From Paenibacillus sp. Marseille-Q4541 (GTDB lineage Bacteria; Bacillota; Bacilli; Paenibacillales; Paenibacillaceae): DNA of 64,000 nucleotides. Under the pieces are notes generated by a model. The model was given only the letters and a program-made list of their open reading frames with translations. It was not told the origin of the DNA and ran no database searches. Made by a program: the position numbers and the translations under genes. Where the stretch lies: contig NZ_JAGXCY010000013.1 of NCBI RefSeq assembly GCF_018310695.1, positions 1 to 64,000 on the forward strand. Direction: 5' to 3'. This document shows positions 43,420 to 53,300 of this stretch, one piece after another (position 1 is the first letter of the stretch; each line of letters begins with the position of its first letter).

Positions 43420-44326
43420 CCTTTCTCATACAGAACGAAACCTACCACTGCCTCAGCATTTCAGTTATTCGGAAATTCTCTACTACCTGAACCGTTCTGC
43501 ACTCGAATGTTTGCATGAAGTGGAAGAAGAACGGATTTACAAATTGCTATATATTAAGGAACAACCTTTTCCTGTAGAGATCTGTTATGAAAAGGGAACT
43601 CATAATTTAGTAATTCGTTCTCTACGGACTAAGCCCGTTTCTAATGAAGAGTGGGAGCTCATTCACCTATATATAGAAGAGTGGCTAGATCTTCAAACCG
43701 ATCTTGCCCCCTTTTATCGAATAGCAGACAACGATCCTATGCTCAGCCCTCTTGTCGATTCACTCAGGGGGCTACGAATTGTGGGGGTTCCGGATTTATT
43801 TGAAGCCCTATGCTGGGCAGTCATCGGACAGCAAATCAACCTTACCTTCGCTTATACGCTGAAAAAACGGCTGGTCGAGAACTTTGGAGAGACTTACGAA
43901 TTTGACGGAAGAACCTATCACCGTTTCCCCTCCCCTTCTGCACTGCTTGCTGACAACACAGTAAACACGTTAAGAGAACTACAGTTCACAAGCAAAAAGG
44001 CAGAATATATAGTTGATATTGCCGGACGAGTCGTGCGAGGTGAATTGCAAAAGGAAGCACTGCTTGCATCCGGTTATCAGGCAGCTGAAGAAACGCTGCT
44101 TCGTATCAGGGGAATCGGACCGTGGAGCGCTCATTACGTCATGATGCGCTCATTACGTAATCCGGCTGCCTTTCCAGCAGGGGATGCTGGGCTGCATGCC
44201 GCTCTGAAGAAGCAGCTGGGACTAACGGTGAAGCCAACACCTGCGGAGATCATCGCCACTTTTGAACCGTGGCAAGGTTATGAAGCTTATGCCGTTTTTT
44301 ACTTATGGCGAAGCCTTACGCTGTAA
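43379..44326 (+). CDS. alkA: DNA-3-methyladenine glycosylase, AlkA type
   Basis: A 315-residue HhH-GPD DNA glycosylase. The helix-hairpin-helix is in LLRIRGIGPWSAHYVMMRSL (about residues 238-258), followed by the catalytic Asp in FPAGDAGLH. The first half has the AlkA N-terminal fold (FSYSEILYYLNRSALECLHEV). WAVIGQQINLTFAYTLKKRL is the family signature around residue 155. It removes alkylated purines. Ribosome site CTGGAGGG lies six bases before the ATG at 43379, which is inside the end of adaB. Together the operon covers phosphotriesters, O6-methylguanine and N-methylpurines. Confidence 0.92.
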   Translation: MNTTEKDMPVLNSNLSHTERNLPLPQHFSYSEILYYLNRSALECLHEVEEERIYKLLYIKEQPFPVEICYEKGTHNLVIRSLRTKPVSNEEWELIHLYIEEWLDLQTDLAPFYRIADNDPMLSPLVDSLRGLRIVGVPDLFEALCWAVIGQQINLTFAYTLKKRLVENFGETYEFDGRTYHRFPSPSALLADNTVNTLRELQFTSKKAEYIVDIAGRVVRGELQKEALLASGYQAAEETLLRIRGIGPWSAHYVMMRSLRNPAAFPAGDAGLHAALKKQLGLTVKPTPAEIIATFEPWQGYEAYAVFYLWRSLTL

Positions 44327-44345
44327 ATCATATAAATACAAAAAG

Positions 44346-44375
44346 TCCGCAGCTGGGTTACCCACTGCGGTCTTC
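44346..44375 (+). terminator. Terminator of the ada operon
   Basis: CCGCAG and CTGCGG flank an inner GGGTTACCC hairpin; only short T stretches follow (TCTTCTTC), so termination may be weak. Confidence 0.5.
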
Positions 44376-44456
44376 TTCACTTACAACTTACCCTGTTCCG
44401 GACAAAATAGAAGGCGAGGTAATTGTACCCTGATCTTCGACCAATGATCCACGCCT

Positions 44457-44786
44457 TTACTTCTCTCCTTCCTCCACAATGTACTTCAACATGCCTAGCT
44501 TGTTATCCCAGAACTGATCGAAATAAGATAACCAATCCTTAAGTTCGGTTAAAGGCTCTGCATGAAGTCGATACCTTGTTTCCCTTCCTACTTTTCGTTC
44601 CTTGACTAAACCTGCGTCAGACAAAACATGAAGATGCTTGGAAACAGCCGTTCGGCTAATTGGGAATTGTTCACTAATGGCCTTGACCGGCATTTCTCCA
44701 TTCCGAAGCAAATAGAGAACCTCACGGCGAGTCGGATCGGCAAGGGCCTGAAAGACATCGTAATGGGACTGCGGCTCAGCTGACAT
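44457..44786 (-). CDS. ArsR-family regulator
   Basis: The start is placed at 44786 (MSAEPQSHYDVFQALADP, 109 residues), two bases after the stop of the gene before it; the reading from 44834 would begin inside that gene. It is a plain winged helix: DPTRREVLYLLRNGEMPV, SRTAVSKHLHVLSDAGLV and ERKVGRETRYRL. It lacks Cys metal ligands, so it is a non-metal ArsR type. It is transcribed behind an SRPBCC protein gene from a promoter with palindromic GGAAACC/GGTTTCC sites, probably its own operators. Confidence 0.9.
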   Translation of the reverse strand: MSAEPQSHYDVFQALADPTRREVLYLLRNGEMPVKAISEQFPISRTAVSKHLHVLSDAGLVKERKVGRETRYRLHAEPLTELKDWLSYFDQFWDNKLGMLKYIVEEGEK

Positions 44787-44788
44787 TC

Positions 44789-45202
44789 TTAGGAATGAAC
44801 CACGGCAGCGAGCTTGTTCACTATACCGCTCCAACCTTGATTCATACGATCGCGAACAATACTGTGTTCTTCTCCAAACGCAGTCTTCTCATCCGCTTTC
44901 CAGCCCGCATGGATCAGAGTAAACTCGGTTTGTCCTTCTTTTCCTTCTAACTTAAAGGTAATGGTCCAGTCCTTATCCCAGTTAAAACTTAGCGTATGCG
45001 GCGGGTCCAATTCCGTCACCTTGCACTTCGATTTACCAAAGGGGCCTGCTTCCAGAATAAATTCATGTCCTAGGACAGGTTCAAAGTTATTCGGCATAAA
45101 CCACTCCGCAATCCCTTCTGCAGTAGCTACATGGTTCCATACCTTTTCAATAGGTGCATTCAGCAGAATGGTTTTGTTAATTTCGGGCAATGATGTTGTC
45201 AT
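44789..45202 (-). CDS. SRPBCC (AHSA1-like) protein
   Basis: A 137-residue START-like domain. KTILLNAPIEKVWNHVATAEGIAEWFMPN is the typical first strand and loop of the AHSA1/CalC group, and GHEFILEAGPFGKSKCKVTEL, HTLSFNWDKDWTITFKLE and GWKADEKTAFG follow. These proteins bind a hydrophobic ligand in a helix-grip cavity. AGGAGG precedes the ATG. It is followed two bases later by an ArsR gene, a frequent pairing in Firmicutes (usually with the regulator first). Ligand unknown. Confidence 0.88.
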   Translation of the reverse strand: MTTSLPEINKTILLNAPIEKVWNHVATAEGIAEWFMPNNFEPVLGHEFILEAGPFGKSKCKVTELDPPHTLSFNWDKDWTITFKLEGKEGQTEFTLIHAGWKADEKTAFGEEHSIVRDRMNQGWSGIVNKLAAVVHS

Positions 45203-45257
45203 GAGTCGGTCCTCCTAGTATAGGTTACATCGATTACTTTCTAAAAAGAATGAGGCA

Positions 45258-45287
45258 ATTATATGACACCATTTGGTTTCATGTCAA
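45258..45287 (-). promoter_or_regulatory. SigA promoter of the SRPBCC-ArsR operon
   Basis: A perfect TTGACA (45282-45287) and a perfect TATAAT (45258-45263) are separated by 18 bases on the minus strand, about 55 bases before the SRPBCC ATG. Confidence 0.8.
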
Positions 45288-45306
45288 TGGAAACCATAAG
45301 GTTTCC
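45275..45306. promoter_or_regulatory. Candidate ArsR operators
   Basis: GGAAACC-ATAA-GGTTTCC is a perfect palindrome at 45289-45306, just before the -35. A further GGTTTC at 45275-45280 lies between -35 and -10, making another inverted pair with the GGAAACC. This would let the operon's ArsR protein repress its own promoter. Confidence 0.6.
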
Positions 45307-45400
45307 TATTATCTTCTCTTTTGCGTTCCATATTTATGCATATCTATGTTTTTCGTGATAAACTACATCTAAAAATGAGTTATAGAGGAGCTGAAGAAGA

Positions 45401-46636
45401 GTGAAAAAAGATTTGATTCATAGACTAACAAGCTATGTACGCATGGATACCCAGTCCGATGAGAATAGCGAAACTTGCCCTTCGACTCCAGGACAACTAG
45501 AACTTGGCCGCAAACTAGTAGAAGAGCTCAAATCCATTGGTATGGAAGAGATCACAATGGATGACAATGGATATGTTATGGCTTCACTTCCTTCCAATAC
45601 AGAACGGGATGTTCCTGTCATTGGATTCCTTGCCCATCTCGACACGGCTACTGATTTTACGGGTAAGAACGTAAACCCTCAAGTTATTGAGCAATATGAT
45701 GGCAGCGATATCACGCTTCACCAAGAGCAAAATATTGTCCTCTCTTTGAAAGACTTCCCTGAGCTTGCAGGTTACAAAGGACATACACTGATTACTACCG
45801 ATGGCACGACACTGCTCGGTGCAGATAACAAAGCGGGTATTGCAGAGATCATGACCGCCATGGATTATCTTATTTCCCACCCTGAAATCAAGCACGGCAA
45901 GATCCGGGTTGCTTTTACACCTGATGAAGAGATTGGCCGTGGACCGCAACGTTTTGATGTATCCGCATTTGGCGCAAAATATGCTTACACCGTTGATGGT
46001 GGACCGCTTGGAGAACTGGAGTATGAAAGCTTCAATGCTGCAGCTGCTAAGGTTGTATTTAAAGGCAAAAACGTACACCCAGGTACCGCCAAACTGAAGA
46101 TGGTCAATTCCGCCAAAATCGCAATGGAGTTTCACGCCAAGCTTCCCGTTCAAGAGGCACCTGAATTTACGGATGGATATGAGGGGTTCTATCACCTATC
46201 TTCCTTTAAAGGAGATGTGGAAGAAACCGAGCTGAATTATATCATCCGTGATTTCGATCGAAATCACTTCGAAGCCCGCAAAGCATATATGGAACAGATC
46301 GCCAAAAAACTCCAATCCGCCTACGGTAAAGAGCGTATTCAGCTCAAAATACGCGATCAGTACTTCAACATGCGTGAGAAAATTGAGCCAGTGAAATTCA
46401 TCGTAGATATCGCTGGAGAAGCGATGAAACAACTTGATATTGAGCCTCACATCGTACCCATCCGAGGTGGAACGGACGGTTCCCAGCTGTCATACATGGG
46501 TCTACCTACGCCGAATATTTTCACCGGCGGAGAGAACTACCATGGTCGCTATGAATATGTATCCGTAGACAATATGGAGAAGGCAACCAAAGTCATTATT
46601 GGTATTGTACAGCTGTTTGAGCAACGCGGAGAATAA
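45401..46636 (+). CDS. pepT: Peptidase T (tripeptide aminopeptidase)
   Basis: A 411-residue M20B aminopeptidase beginning with GTG at 45401 (GAGGAG ten bases upstream). Zinc ligands are in FLAHLDTA (His), [12 protein letters not shown] (Asp), [11 protein letters not shown] (two Glu) and the end [20 protein letters not shown] and [25 protein letters not shown] is also diagnostic of PepT. It removes N-terminal residues from tripeptides in the cytoplasm. Transcribed alone; terminator follows. Confidence 0.95.
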   Translation: MKKDLIHRLTSYVRMDTQSDENSETCPSTPGQLELGRKLVEELKSIGMEEITMDDNGYVMASLPSNTERDVPVIGFLAHLDTATDFTGKNVNPQVIEQYDGSDITLHQEQNIVLSLKDFPELAGYKGHTLITTDGTTLLGADNKAGIAEIMTAMDYLISHPEIKHGKIRVAFTPDEEIGRGPQRFDVSAFGAKYAYTVDGGPLGELEYESFNAAAAKVVFKGKNVHPGTAKLKMVNSAKIAMEFHAKLPVQEAPEFTDGYEGFYHLSSFKGDVEETELNYIIRDFDRNHFEARKAYMEQIAKKLQSAYGKERIQLKIRDQYFNMREKIEPVKFIVDIAGEAMKQLDIEPHIVPIRGGTDGSQLSYMGLPTPNIFTGGENYHGRYEYVSVDNMEKATKVIIGIVQLFEQRGE

Positions 46637-46651
46637 AGAGTGTACTTAAAA

Positions 46652-46708
46652 TAAAAAGAGACGATGAAGTTGCCCCTACAGGCAGCCCATCGTCTCTTTT
46701 TTATTTTA
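46652..46708 (+). terminator. Terminator after pepT
   Basis: AAAAAGAGACGATG pairs with CATCGTCTCTTTTT; a T-rich stretch follows. Confidence 0.9.
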
Positions 46709-46739
46709 TTAGCATGGATGGGAGCATACTTCACTACTC

Positions 46740-47888
46740 CTACTTCGACTCTTCACTCCTACTAAATTGAAGCTGAGAAGTAGCGGCTTCTGGTGTTCCC
46801 GTCCCCTTTTCAAAGATCGCGTGATTCTCTAAAAAGAGGCGCTGTGCAGGAACCGCGAGATGAATGCCTTCCTCTTCAAGAATTCGCAAAATTTCAAAGT
46901 TGATGGATTCAAGAACCCTCATATGTTCTACCCATATCGTCGTATACGTAAAAAAGTAAAAATGGATTGTAATTTGATCGTTCGTCATCTCTTTAAACCG
47001 AACGATATATAAATCATGATCTATTTCTTCATGTTGCTCGATAAATTCACGCAGGCGATTTACTGCTTTGGTTAGCTGGACGCGATCGGAATCGATGGCA
47101 AGTCCAAGGTCAAATGTGACTCTTCTTTTCCCCATGCGACTCCAGTTGGTGATGGCTGCCTTAGCCAAAATATTGTTAGGAATAATAACAATCGAATCGG
47201 CAAAGGTCCGTATTTTGGAGCTGCGAAAAGAAATATCCTCTACCATGCCTTCTACCGCATCGGTATGAATCCAGTCCCCCTTGGAGAAAGGCTTTTCCGT
47301 TACGATAATAATACCGGCAATGAGATTGCTAAGCGTTTCTTGCGCTGCTAGTGCTACGGCGAGACTCCCGAGCCCAAGTCCGGCCACTAAACCATTCACA
47401 CTATATCCCCATTCCCCCATGATCACCGTGATCGTAATGGCAATGACCATGAAACGCAGCACTTTGGACAGAAACGGAATGATCATATCCGATTCTTCAA
47501 CACCAACTTTACTCGTCATCCCCGCAAAAAATCGGGAAGATCGTCCAGATAAATTATAAAAAGCCCAGCCAATAATGATGATAAATCCGGTACGGACAAA
47601 ACCTTGGAATAAAGGCCAGTTCGCTCCACCATCAGCAAAATAAAAGCGGACTGCACCAGAAATACCGAGTAGTGTCATCAAGGCTCGAGCTGGGCCATGC
47701 AGCATTTGATAAATACTGTCCCATTTCTTACCAAACACCCGTTTTAATAGATGAAATAATTTAGTGGAAGTCCACTTATTAAAAATCGTAAATATCAATA
47801 AAAAAATGAGAGATATCGCTAGCCGAATCCAGTTAATCCCCTCAATAAATTCATTTATTACCTTAAAAAAATCCAAATCAATTCCCAC
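46740..47888 (-). CDS. Small-conductance mechanosensitive channel, MscS family
   Basis: A 382-residue membrane protein with four or five hydrophobic segments, then the pore helix (VNGLVAGLGLGSLAVALAAQETLSN), which has the Gly/Ala spacing of MscS TM3, and a cytoplasmic beta domain (FSKGDWIHTDAVEGMVEDISFRSSKIRTF, IIPNNILAKAAITNWSRMGKR). The acidic C-terminal tail is short. It opens under membrane tension to release solutes during downshock. The gene resembles YhdY/YkuT. A strong terminator for the neighbour katE lies upstream. Confidence 0.9.
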   Translation of the reverse strand: MGIDLDFFKVINEFIEGINWIRLAISLIFLLIFTIFNKWTSTKLFHLLKRVFGKKWDSIYQMLHGPARALMTLLGISGAVRFYFADGGANWPLFQGFVRTGFIIIIGWAFYNLSGRSSRFFAGMTSKVGVEESDMIIPFLSKVLRFMVIAITITVIMGEWGYSVNGLVAGLGLGSLAVALAAQETLSNLIAGIIIVTEKPFSKGDWIHTDAVEGMVEDISFRSSKIRTFADSIVIIPNNILAKAAITNWSRMGKRRVTFDLGLAIDSDRVQLTKAVNRLREFIEQHEEIDHDLYIVRFKEMTNDQITIHFYFFTYTTIWVEHMRVLESINFEILRILEEEGIHLAVPAQRLFLENHAIFEKGTGTPEAATSQLQFSRSEESK

Positions 47889-47955
47889 CTTCGCTGCTTG
47901 TTCTTACGTTGTCTAAGAGAATATTGGACCATTGTAACAAAAGGGGGCCTTATAA

Positions 47956-48002
47956 ACAAAAAGGCAAGTGGGATTACTGCAGAAGCAGCAACCCCGCTTG
48001 CC
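47956..48002 (-). terminator. Terminator after katE
   Basis: GGCAAGCGGGGTTGCTGC pairs with GCAGTAATCCCACTTGCC around TTCT; TTTTTGTTT follows. Confidence 0.9.
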
Positions 48003-48030
48003 TAATTTTTGGAATTAACAGACTCATCCC

Positions 48031-50109
48031 TTACATCTTGCGATCCCAGAATCGATGTGAGGCTACGGCTTCCACGAATTTATTCTCAAACTCGGAAAGC
48101 TCATCTTTGGAAGTCGCAGTTACAATGCCTGGTACATTAAGATCTTCTACGGCCAACGATTGCTGAAGGAAAGCAGTTCCCTCGTTTACGGCACCAATCG
48201 GTTTAAGGTGCTTGTACGCTTCCCGCACAAAATCTTTCGCATCAGGATCGGATGCAATTAGGTTCACACCCTCTTTTCCGCCAGCAATATAAATGGCATC
48301 AAACAGTAAGGAATCACTGGTCAAGAAGGTATGCATTGCCTCGATTTCTTCTCCGCCTTGTCCAGCAATAGGGCCCAGCCGGTCACTGACTACCTCTGCC
48401 ATAGCCCCTGCTTCCTCTAAAGCCTTCATAACATCGGTCGTTGTTTGATCGAAACCAGCCCCTGCAATGATGGCCACCTTACGAGTCTTCGCGGAAAAAA
48501 TCGTATTCATCATGCTGAGTGCCGGAGAATCAGGTGGAGTTGGATTTTTCGTTTGCTCTCCTGGTTCGGGAAGCTGAGCTCCAATCTTAGGTGCTACATC
48601 CGCTGCAAGTTTTGGGTCAATGTTCGTCAGCAGATTGATGACAGACTGACGGACTTCCATACGCTGAACTTTACCCAGCTCAAATTGGAATGCACTTGTC
48701 ATATGTTTCTTCTCAATGTCAGACATACTGTTCCAGAACATTTTTGCTTGGCTATAGAAGTCCTTAAAGCTCTCACTTCTTGCCTGCACTTTCCGGCCCT
48801 CTACCTTCTCCGCGTAGTGCTGATATCCGCCTTCTTGCGGTGTGGATGTAGAAGGACTGTTGCCCGCAATGCCGTTTCGGTGATAGCTGACCGGTCCACG
48901 ATTCACTGTCATCCGGTGCATACCGTCTCGCTGGTTATTGTGTACAGGAGCAATCGGACGGTTGATCGGGATTTCGGCAAAGTTTGGACCACCGAGTCTG
49001 GAAATCTGTGTATCGGTGTACGAGAATAATCGTCCTTGAAGCAACGGGTCATTGGAGAAATCAATACCTGGTACAACATGTCCTGGATGGAACGCGATTT
49101 GCTCCGTTTCAGCAAAGAAGTTGTCCGTGTTACGAGTCAGCGTCATTTTCCCTACCTTACGAACTGGCACAATTTCTTCGGGCCAAATTTTCGTAGGATC
49201 TAGAATATCAAAGTCAAAGTTAAACTCATCTTCTTCTTTAATGATCTGAAGACCAAACTCAAACTCTGGATAATTCCCCGTTTCAATGGCATCCCACAAA
49301 TCACGGCGATGGAAGTCAGGGTCTTTCCCTGCAATCTTCTGATTCTCATCCCACACAAGGGAGTGAACGCCCAGAACCGGTTTCCAGTGGAATTTAACAA
49401 AGTGTGCTTTTCCTTCCTCATTTACGAGCCTAAAGGTATGCACACCAAAGCCCTCCATCATGCGGAAACTACGCGGCAACGCTCGGTCTGACATAGACCA
49501 CATCATCATGTGTGCTGTCTCCGGATTATTCGCCATAAAGTCCCAGAACGTATCATGAGCAGAAGAGGCTTGCGGCACTTCGTTATGAGGTTCCGGTTTC
49601 ACTGCATGGATAAAATCAGGGAACTTGATCGCATCCTGAATGAAAAATACCGGCATGTTGTTACCGACAAGATCGTAGTTGCCTTCTTCTGTATAAAATT
49701 TAGTCGAGAATCCACGTACATCTCGCACCGTATCAGCGGATCCACGAGATCCCGCTACCGTTGAGAAACGAACAAATACAGGCGTTTTTACAGATGGATC
49801 CTGCAAGAAACCAGCTTTCGTAATGGAGATAAGCGGCTCATAGACTTGGAAGTAACCATGGGCACCAAAACCACGAGCATGCACGATCCGCTCTGGAATC
49901 CGCTCATGGTCAAAGTGCGTCATTTTTTCACGGAAATGAAAATCCTCCATCAAAGTCGGGCCACGTTCTCCCGCTTTCAAAGAGAATTCATCTTCTGACA
50001 CCTTTAATCCTTGGTTTGTCGTTAATTTTTGCCCGTCATTATCCACTCGGAAAGAGTCGAGTTGTTCGTCTTTTGCATCCTTTTTCATATTCTTATCTTC
50101 CCTACTCAT
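48031..50109 (-). CDS. katE: Large-subunit catalase (KatE/HPII type)
   Basis: A 692-residue clade-2 catalase. The core has the catalytic His in IVHARGFGAHGYF, Asn in VGNNMPVFFIQD and the haem-ligand Tyr in RLFSYTDTQISRLG. An extra C-terminal domain from about residue 540 (KVAIIAGAGFDQTTTDVMKA, YIAGGKEGVNLI) has the DJ-1/PfpI fold that marks large-subunit catalases. It destroys hydrogen peroxide. GAGGAGG precedes the ATG. A SigB-type promoter lies 82-107 bases upstream, matching the SigB-controlled katE of Bacillus subtilis. Confidence 0.95.
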   Translation of the reverse strand: MSREDKNMKKDAKDEQLDSFRVDNDGQKLTTNQGLKVSEDEFSLKAGERGPTLMEDFHFREKMTHFDHERIPERIVHARGFGAHGYFQVYEPLISITKAGFLQDPSVKTPVFVRFSTVAGSRGSADTVRDVRGFSTKFYTEEGNYDLVGNNMPVFFIQDAIKFPDFIHAVKPEPHNEVPQASSAHDTFWDFMANNPETAHMMMWSMSDRALPRSFRMMEGFGVHTFRLVNEEGKAHFVKFHWKPVLGVHSLVWDENQKIAGKDPDFHRRDLWDAIETGNYPEFEFGLQIIKEEDEFNFDFDILDPTKIWPEEIVPVRKVGKMTLTRNTDNFFAETEQIAFHPGHVVPGIDFSNDPLLQGRLFSYTDTQISRLGGPNFAEIPINRPIAPVHNNQRDGMHRMTVNRGPVSYHRNGIAGNSPSTSTPQEGGYQHYAEKVEGRKVQARSESFKDFYSQAKMFWNSMSDIEKKHMTSAFQFELGKVQRMEVRQSVINLLTNIDPKLAADVAPKIGAQLPEPGEQTKNPTPPDSPALSMMNTIFSAKTRKVAIIAGAGFDQTTTDVMKALEEAGAMAEVVSDRLGPIAGQGGEEIEAMHTFLTSDSLLFDAIYIAGGKEGVNLIASDPDAKDFVREAYKHLKPIGAVNEGTAFLQQSLAVEDLNVPGIVTATSKDELSEFENKFVEAVASHRFWDRKM

Positions 50110-50190
50110 TCTCTATTCCTCCTCAAGATTGGTTAATTCCCATATCATCAAATTGGCAATCTAATTATCGTTAATCAATTCTTTAAGTAA

Positions 50191-50216
50191 GTACCCTGTC
50201 ATTCACCGGATTAAAC
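50191..50216 (-). promoter_or_regulatory. SigB-type promoter of katE
   Basis: On the minus strand GTTTAA (50211-50216), a 14-base spacer and GGGTAC (50191-50196) match the SigB consensus GTTTAA-N12-14-GGGTAT with one mismatch. Confidence 0.6.
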
Positions 50217-50278
50217 GTGTCTCTACCAAGAATCTGATCCGATGGCTCAGTAGGTGACATTCGCTCTTCTCCGGGTAC

Positions 50279-50322
50279 AAAAAGAAGCAAGGCTAGGATA
50301 ATTGCAATCCCTGCCCTGCTTC
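50279..50322 (-). terminator. Terminator after the rhamnogalacturonan enzyme gene
   Basis: GAAGCAGGGCAGG pairs with CCTAGCCTTGCTTC, with an inner ATTGCAAT pairing; TTTTTG follows. Confidence 0.85.
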
Positions 50323-50338
50323 CTCTATTTGATGCGAT

Positions 50339-53300
50339 TTATTTTACCTCAACCCGTATGACTTCACTTCTAACCTGCCCATGGCTATTTGCCAGTTCAA
50401 TCTGATACTCGTATACTCCTGCTGTCTTACCAACTATCTCGGTGTATGCCGTTTGCGCATTAGGCGTCGAAGCTGTCAGTTCCTGTGTATCTACAATTTC
50501 ACCATTTTCGTAGAGTCTATAGATAGTCCCATTTGTTCCCCACCACATGTTCATCGTAATGCGATAAACCCCATCCTGGTCCCAGTTATCGCTAGATATG
50601 CTTGGTTTACCAGGTGCAGCGTCTTTTACGGTTACGGTATGCGGAGCACTTTTGGTTGTTCCATGCGCATTAATCAGTTCTGCCGTATAAACATACGTAC
50701 CATTATCTCTTCCGGTCAGTGGAACGTGAGTACTCTGAGCCTGAGGTGTAGTGTCAGATAAAAGTTCCGTATAGATCAATTTACCGTTCTCATACAGCTT
50801 ATATCTCGTACCATTCTCACCCCACCACATATTCATGGACAGAGTGTATTCGCCGTCCAAGAGACCATTATTGTGTCCGTTATTATCAGAGAGGACAGGA
50901 AGTCCTGGCTTGCCTTTAGCAGTACCATTCTCCTCTACACCCGTATAACGAATTTGGGGAGCCGCTGGTTTCTCCATCCCTGTGCCTAGATAGAAGCTAG
51001 TATGCGGAGGCTGATTATATGCGATATTCTGCCAAGCTACCCCAAGTCTATAGATTGGATCATGCATTAACGTACGAATTCGATGGCTAGACTCATCTGT
51101 CGTCGTATAGATCCGAAGTTCCATACTATCCTGAGAACGCCATACTACCTCTTCGCGCCAATCTCCATAAAGATCGGCTTGCAAACTTGGATTTGCTTTG
51201 GTGGAATTGTTAGACGCTGCTCCGTTTGCGGTGAGCAAATTGACAGTTGTTTGATTATTGTAATCCCATTTGTCGATCCTGATATCATCTTGAAGCTCTC
51301 TGAGCAAATCGCCGTCCCACCAGATTCCAAAGTTTGTGGATGATGGAATTTTGGATGAAATCTTCTCCCCTTTGATGGAATACAAACCACTGAGCGGAAT
51401 ATGTTCTGCATTCGTTATCGTAGCAGACCACACTTCTTCTCCGGGATGATTCGGATCAATATCTGCTGACATCCCCCTTCCTACGTCAATGCCCATAGGA
51501 ACCCCCCAGAGAATCTCACCTGTGTTCGCATCTCGTACTTCCATTCCGTATTCTGCATTCTTATTTTCATGAACACTGAATATTTCAAGACCTTCCCGCT
51601 CAGGATCAAGATTACCAAAATGCATCGCATCCCCGTGACCAAGCCCTGTATTGTGAAGTGGTGTGCCATCATCATCGATTGCTATCGCACCGAACAAAAT
51701 TTCATCCTTTCCGTCGTTATCCACATCACCGACCGACAAATTATGATTCCCCTGTCCCGCGTAGCTTCCTAACCCCTCGTCGTTGGAGTCAAAACGCCAG
51801 CGCTTCGTGAGTTCTCCGCCTCTGTAATCATAAGCAGCGAGCACGGTTCTCGTATAATAACCTCTAGAGAACACAAGACTTGGATGTTCCCCATCCAGAT
51901 ATGCCACCGTTGCTAGGAATCGATCGACCCGGTTACCGTACCCATCTCCCCAGGAGTTTACGTCTCCACGAGGCGGATCATAAGGAACCCTACTAAGTGC
52001 CTTGCCCGTCTGTCCTTCAAATACAGTTAGATATTCATTCCCAAGCAGGACATATCCAGAGCTGTTGCGATGATCTAACGTACCGTCTCCAATGACGACG
52101 CCTGCCCCATCTTTGGTACCGTCTGCAGTCTTCATTGCAACTTCAGCTTTTCCATCTCCATCAAAATCATAAACAAGAAACTGTGTATAATGAGCCCCTG
52201 CTCTAATGTTAGGTCCCATCTTGATACGCCACAGCTTCGTTCCGTCAAGCTTGTAGGCATCCATAAATACTTCACCTGTATAACCAGCTTGCGAGTTGTC
52301 TTTACTATTGTTTGGTGACCACATTAGAACGATCTCATATTTCCCATCACCATCGAGATCCCCTACACTTGCATCCCCGGCATAATATGAATAAGGCTGA
52401 CCATCTTTTGTATAACCGTCCGCAGGTTTGTCGAGCGGAATGGATTTGTATTGCTGTTGCCATACGGAGAATGTCTCCGTACTTTCTTGGCTTATTCCAT
52501 TTACAATCGGTTCAACTCGGTAAACTGATTTCTCAGTCCCTCCTGCATCAACATAATTGGTGCGATCGGTAATCGGCTTACTCGTAATCAGTTTGTTGTC
52601 CCGGTAAATACGAAAAGTAATGGAATCCGGGTCAAGACCGAGCATCCTCCAGCTGATAAACACGCCCTCTTCTGTCTTTACTGCAACGGGCGCCCGGTCG
52701 ATATTCTCCATCTGTCGATACAACGTAGTTACTGCTTCTGTTCTGAGTACCTCTGACATGTCAGAGATCCCTCCTGCATTCACTGACGCAACTTTATAGT
52801 AATATGGCACCGTACTCAATATGGTTGAATCTGTGTACTTCGGTTCTTTCGACTTCCCAATCAAATCGTATATTCCGTTCTCTTTTACAGAACGGTAGAC
52901 ATTGTAGGAGCGGGATTTCTGGTCCGCTTTCCACGTAAATGTTACGTCATTTTTATGAATAGAGGTGACCGTAAGTTCAGTTGGAACTCCTGATTTCCCT
53001 ACAGAAAGGTCAATCATGGACACCTCAAGCAGCGAAGAAGCAACCGATTCGAGACCTGCAGCGTCCACAGCTGTAACATAATACGTATATTTCATTCCAA
53101 TATCAGCGCTCTCGTCTTTCAGCGATAATGCAGCTGTTTCGGCTAGGAAAGATGCTTTCGCTTCTCCCTCTGCCTGACGATAAACACGGTATAACACCGC
53201 ACTGTCCGTTCTGCTCCACGAAAGTTCTGCAGACGGGGGATCATTCTCAAGAGCAAGCTGAACGAGTTTCAGCTCTGCTGGGGCAAGCAGAAGTGGAGTA

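Noticed and set aside
48445..49764. Plus-strand ORFs within katE
   Set aside because: Antisense shadows of the catalase gene, which has full catalytic motifs.
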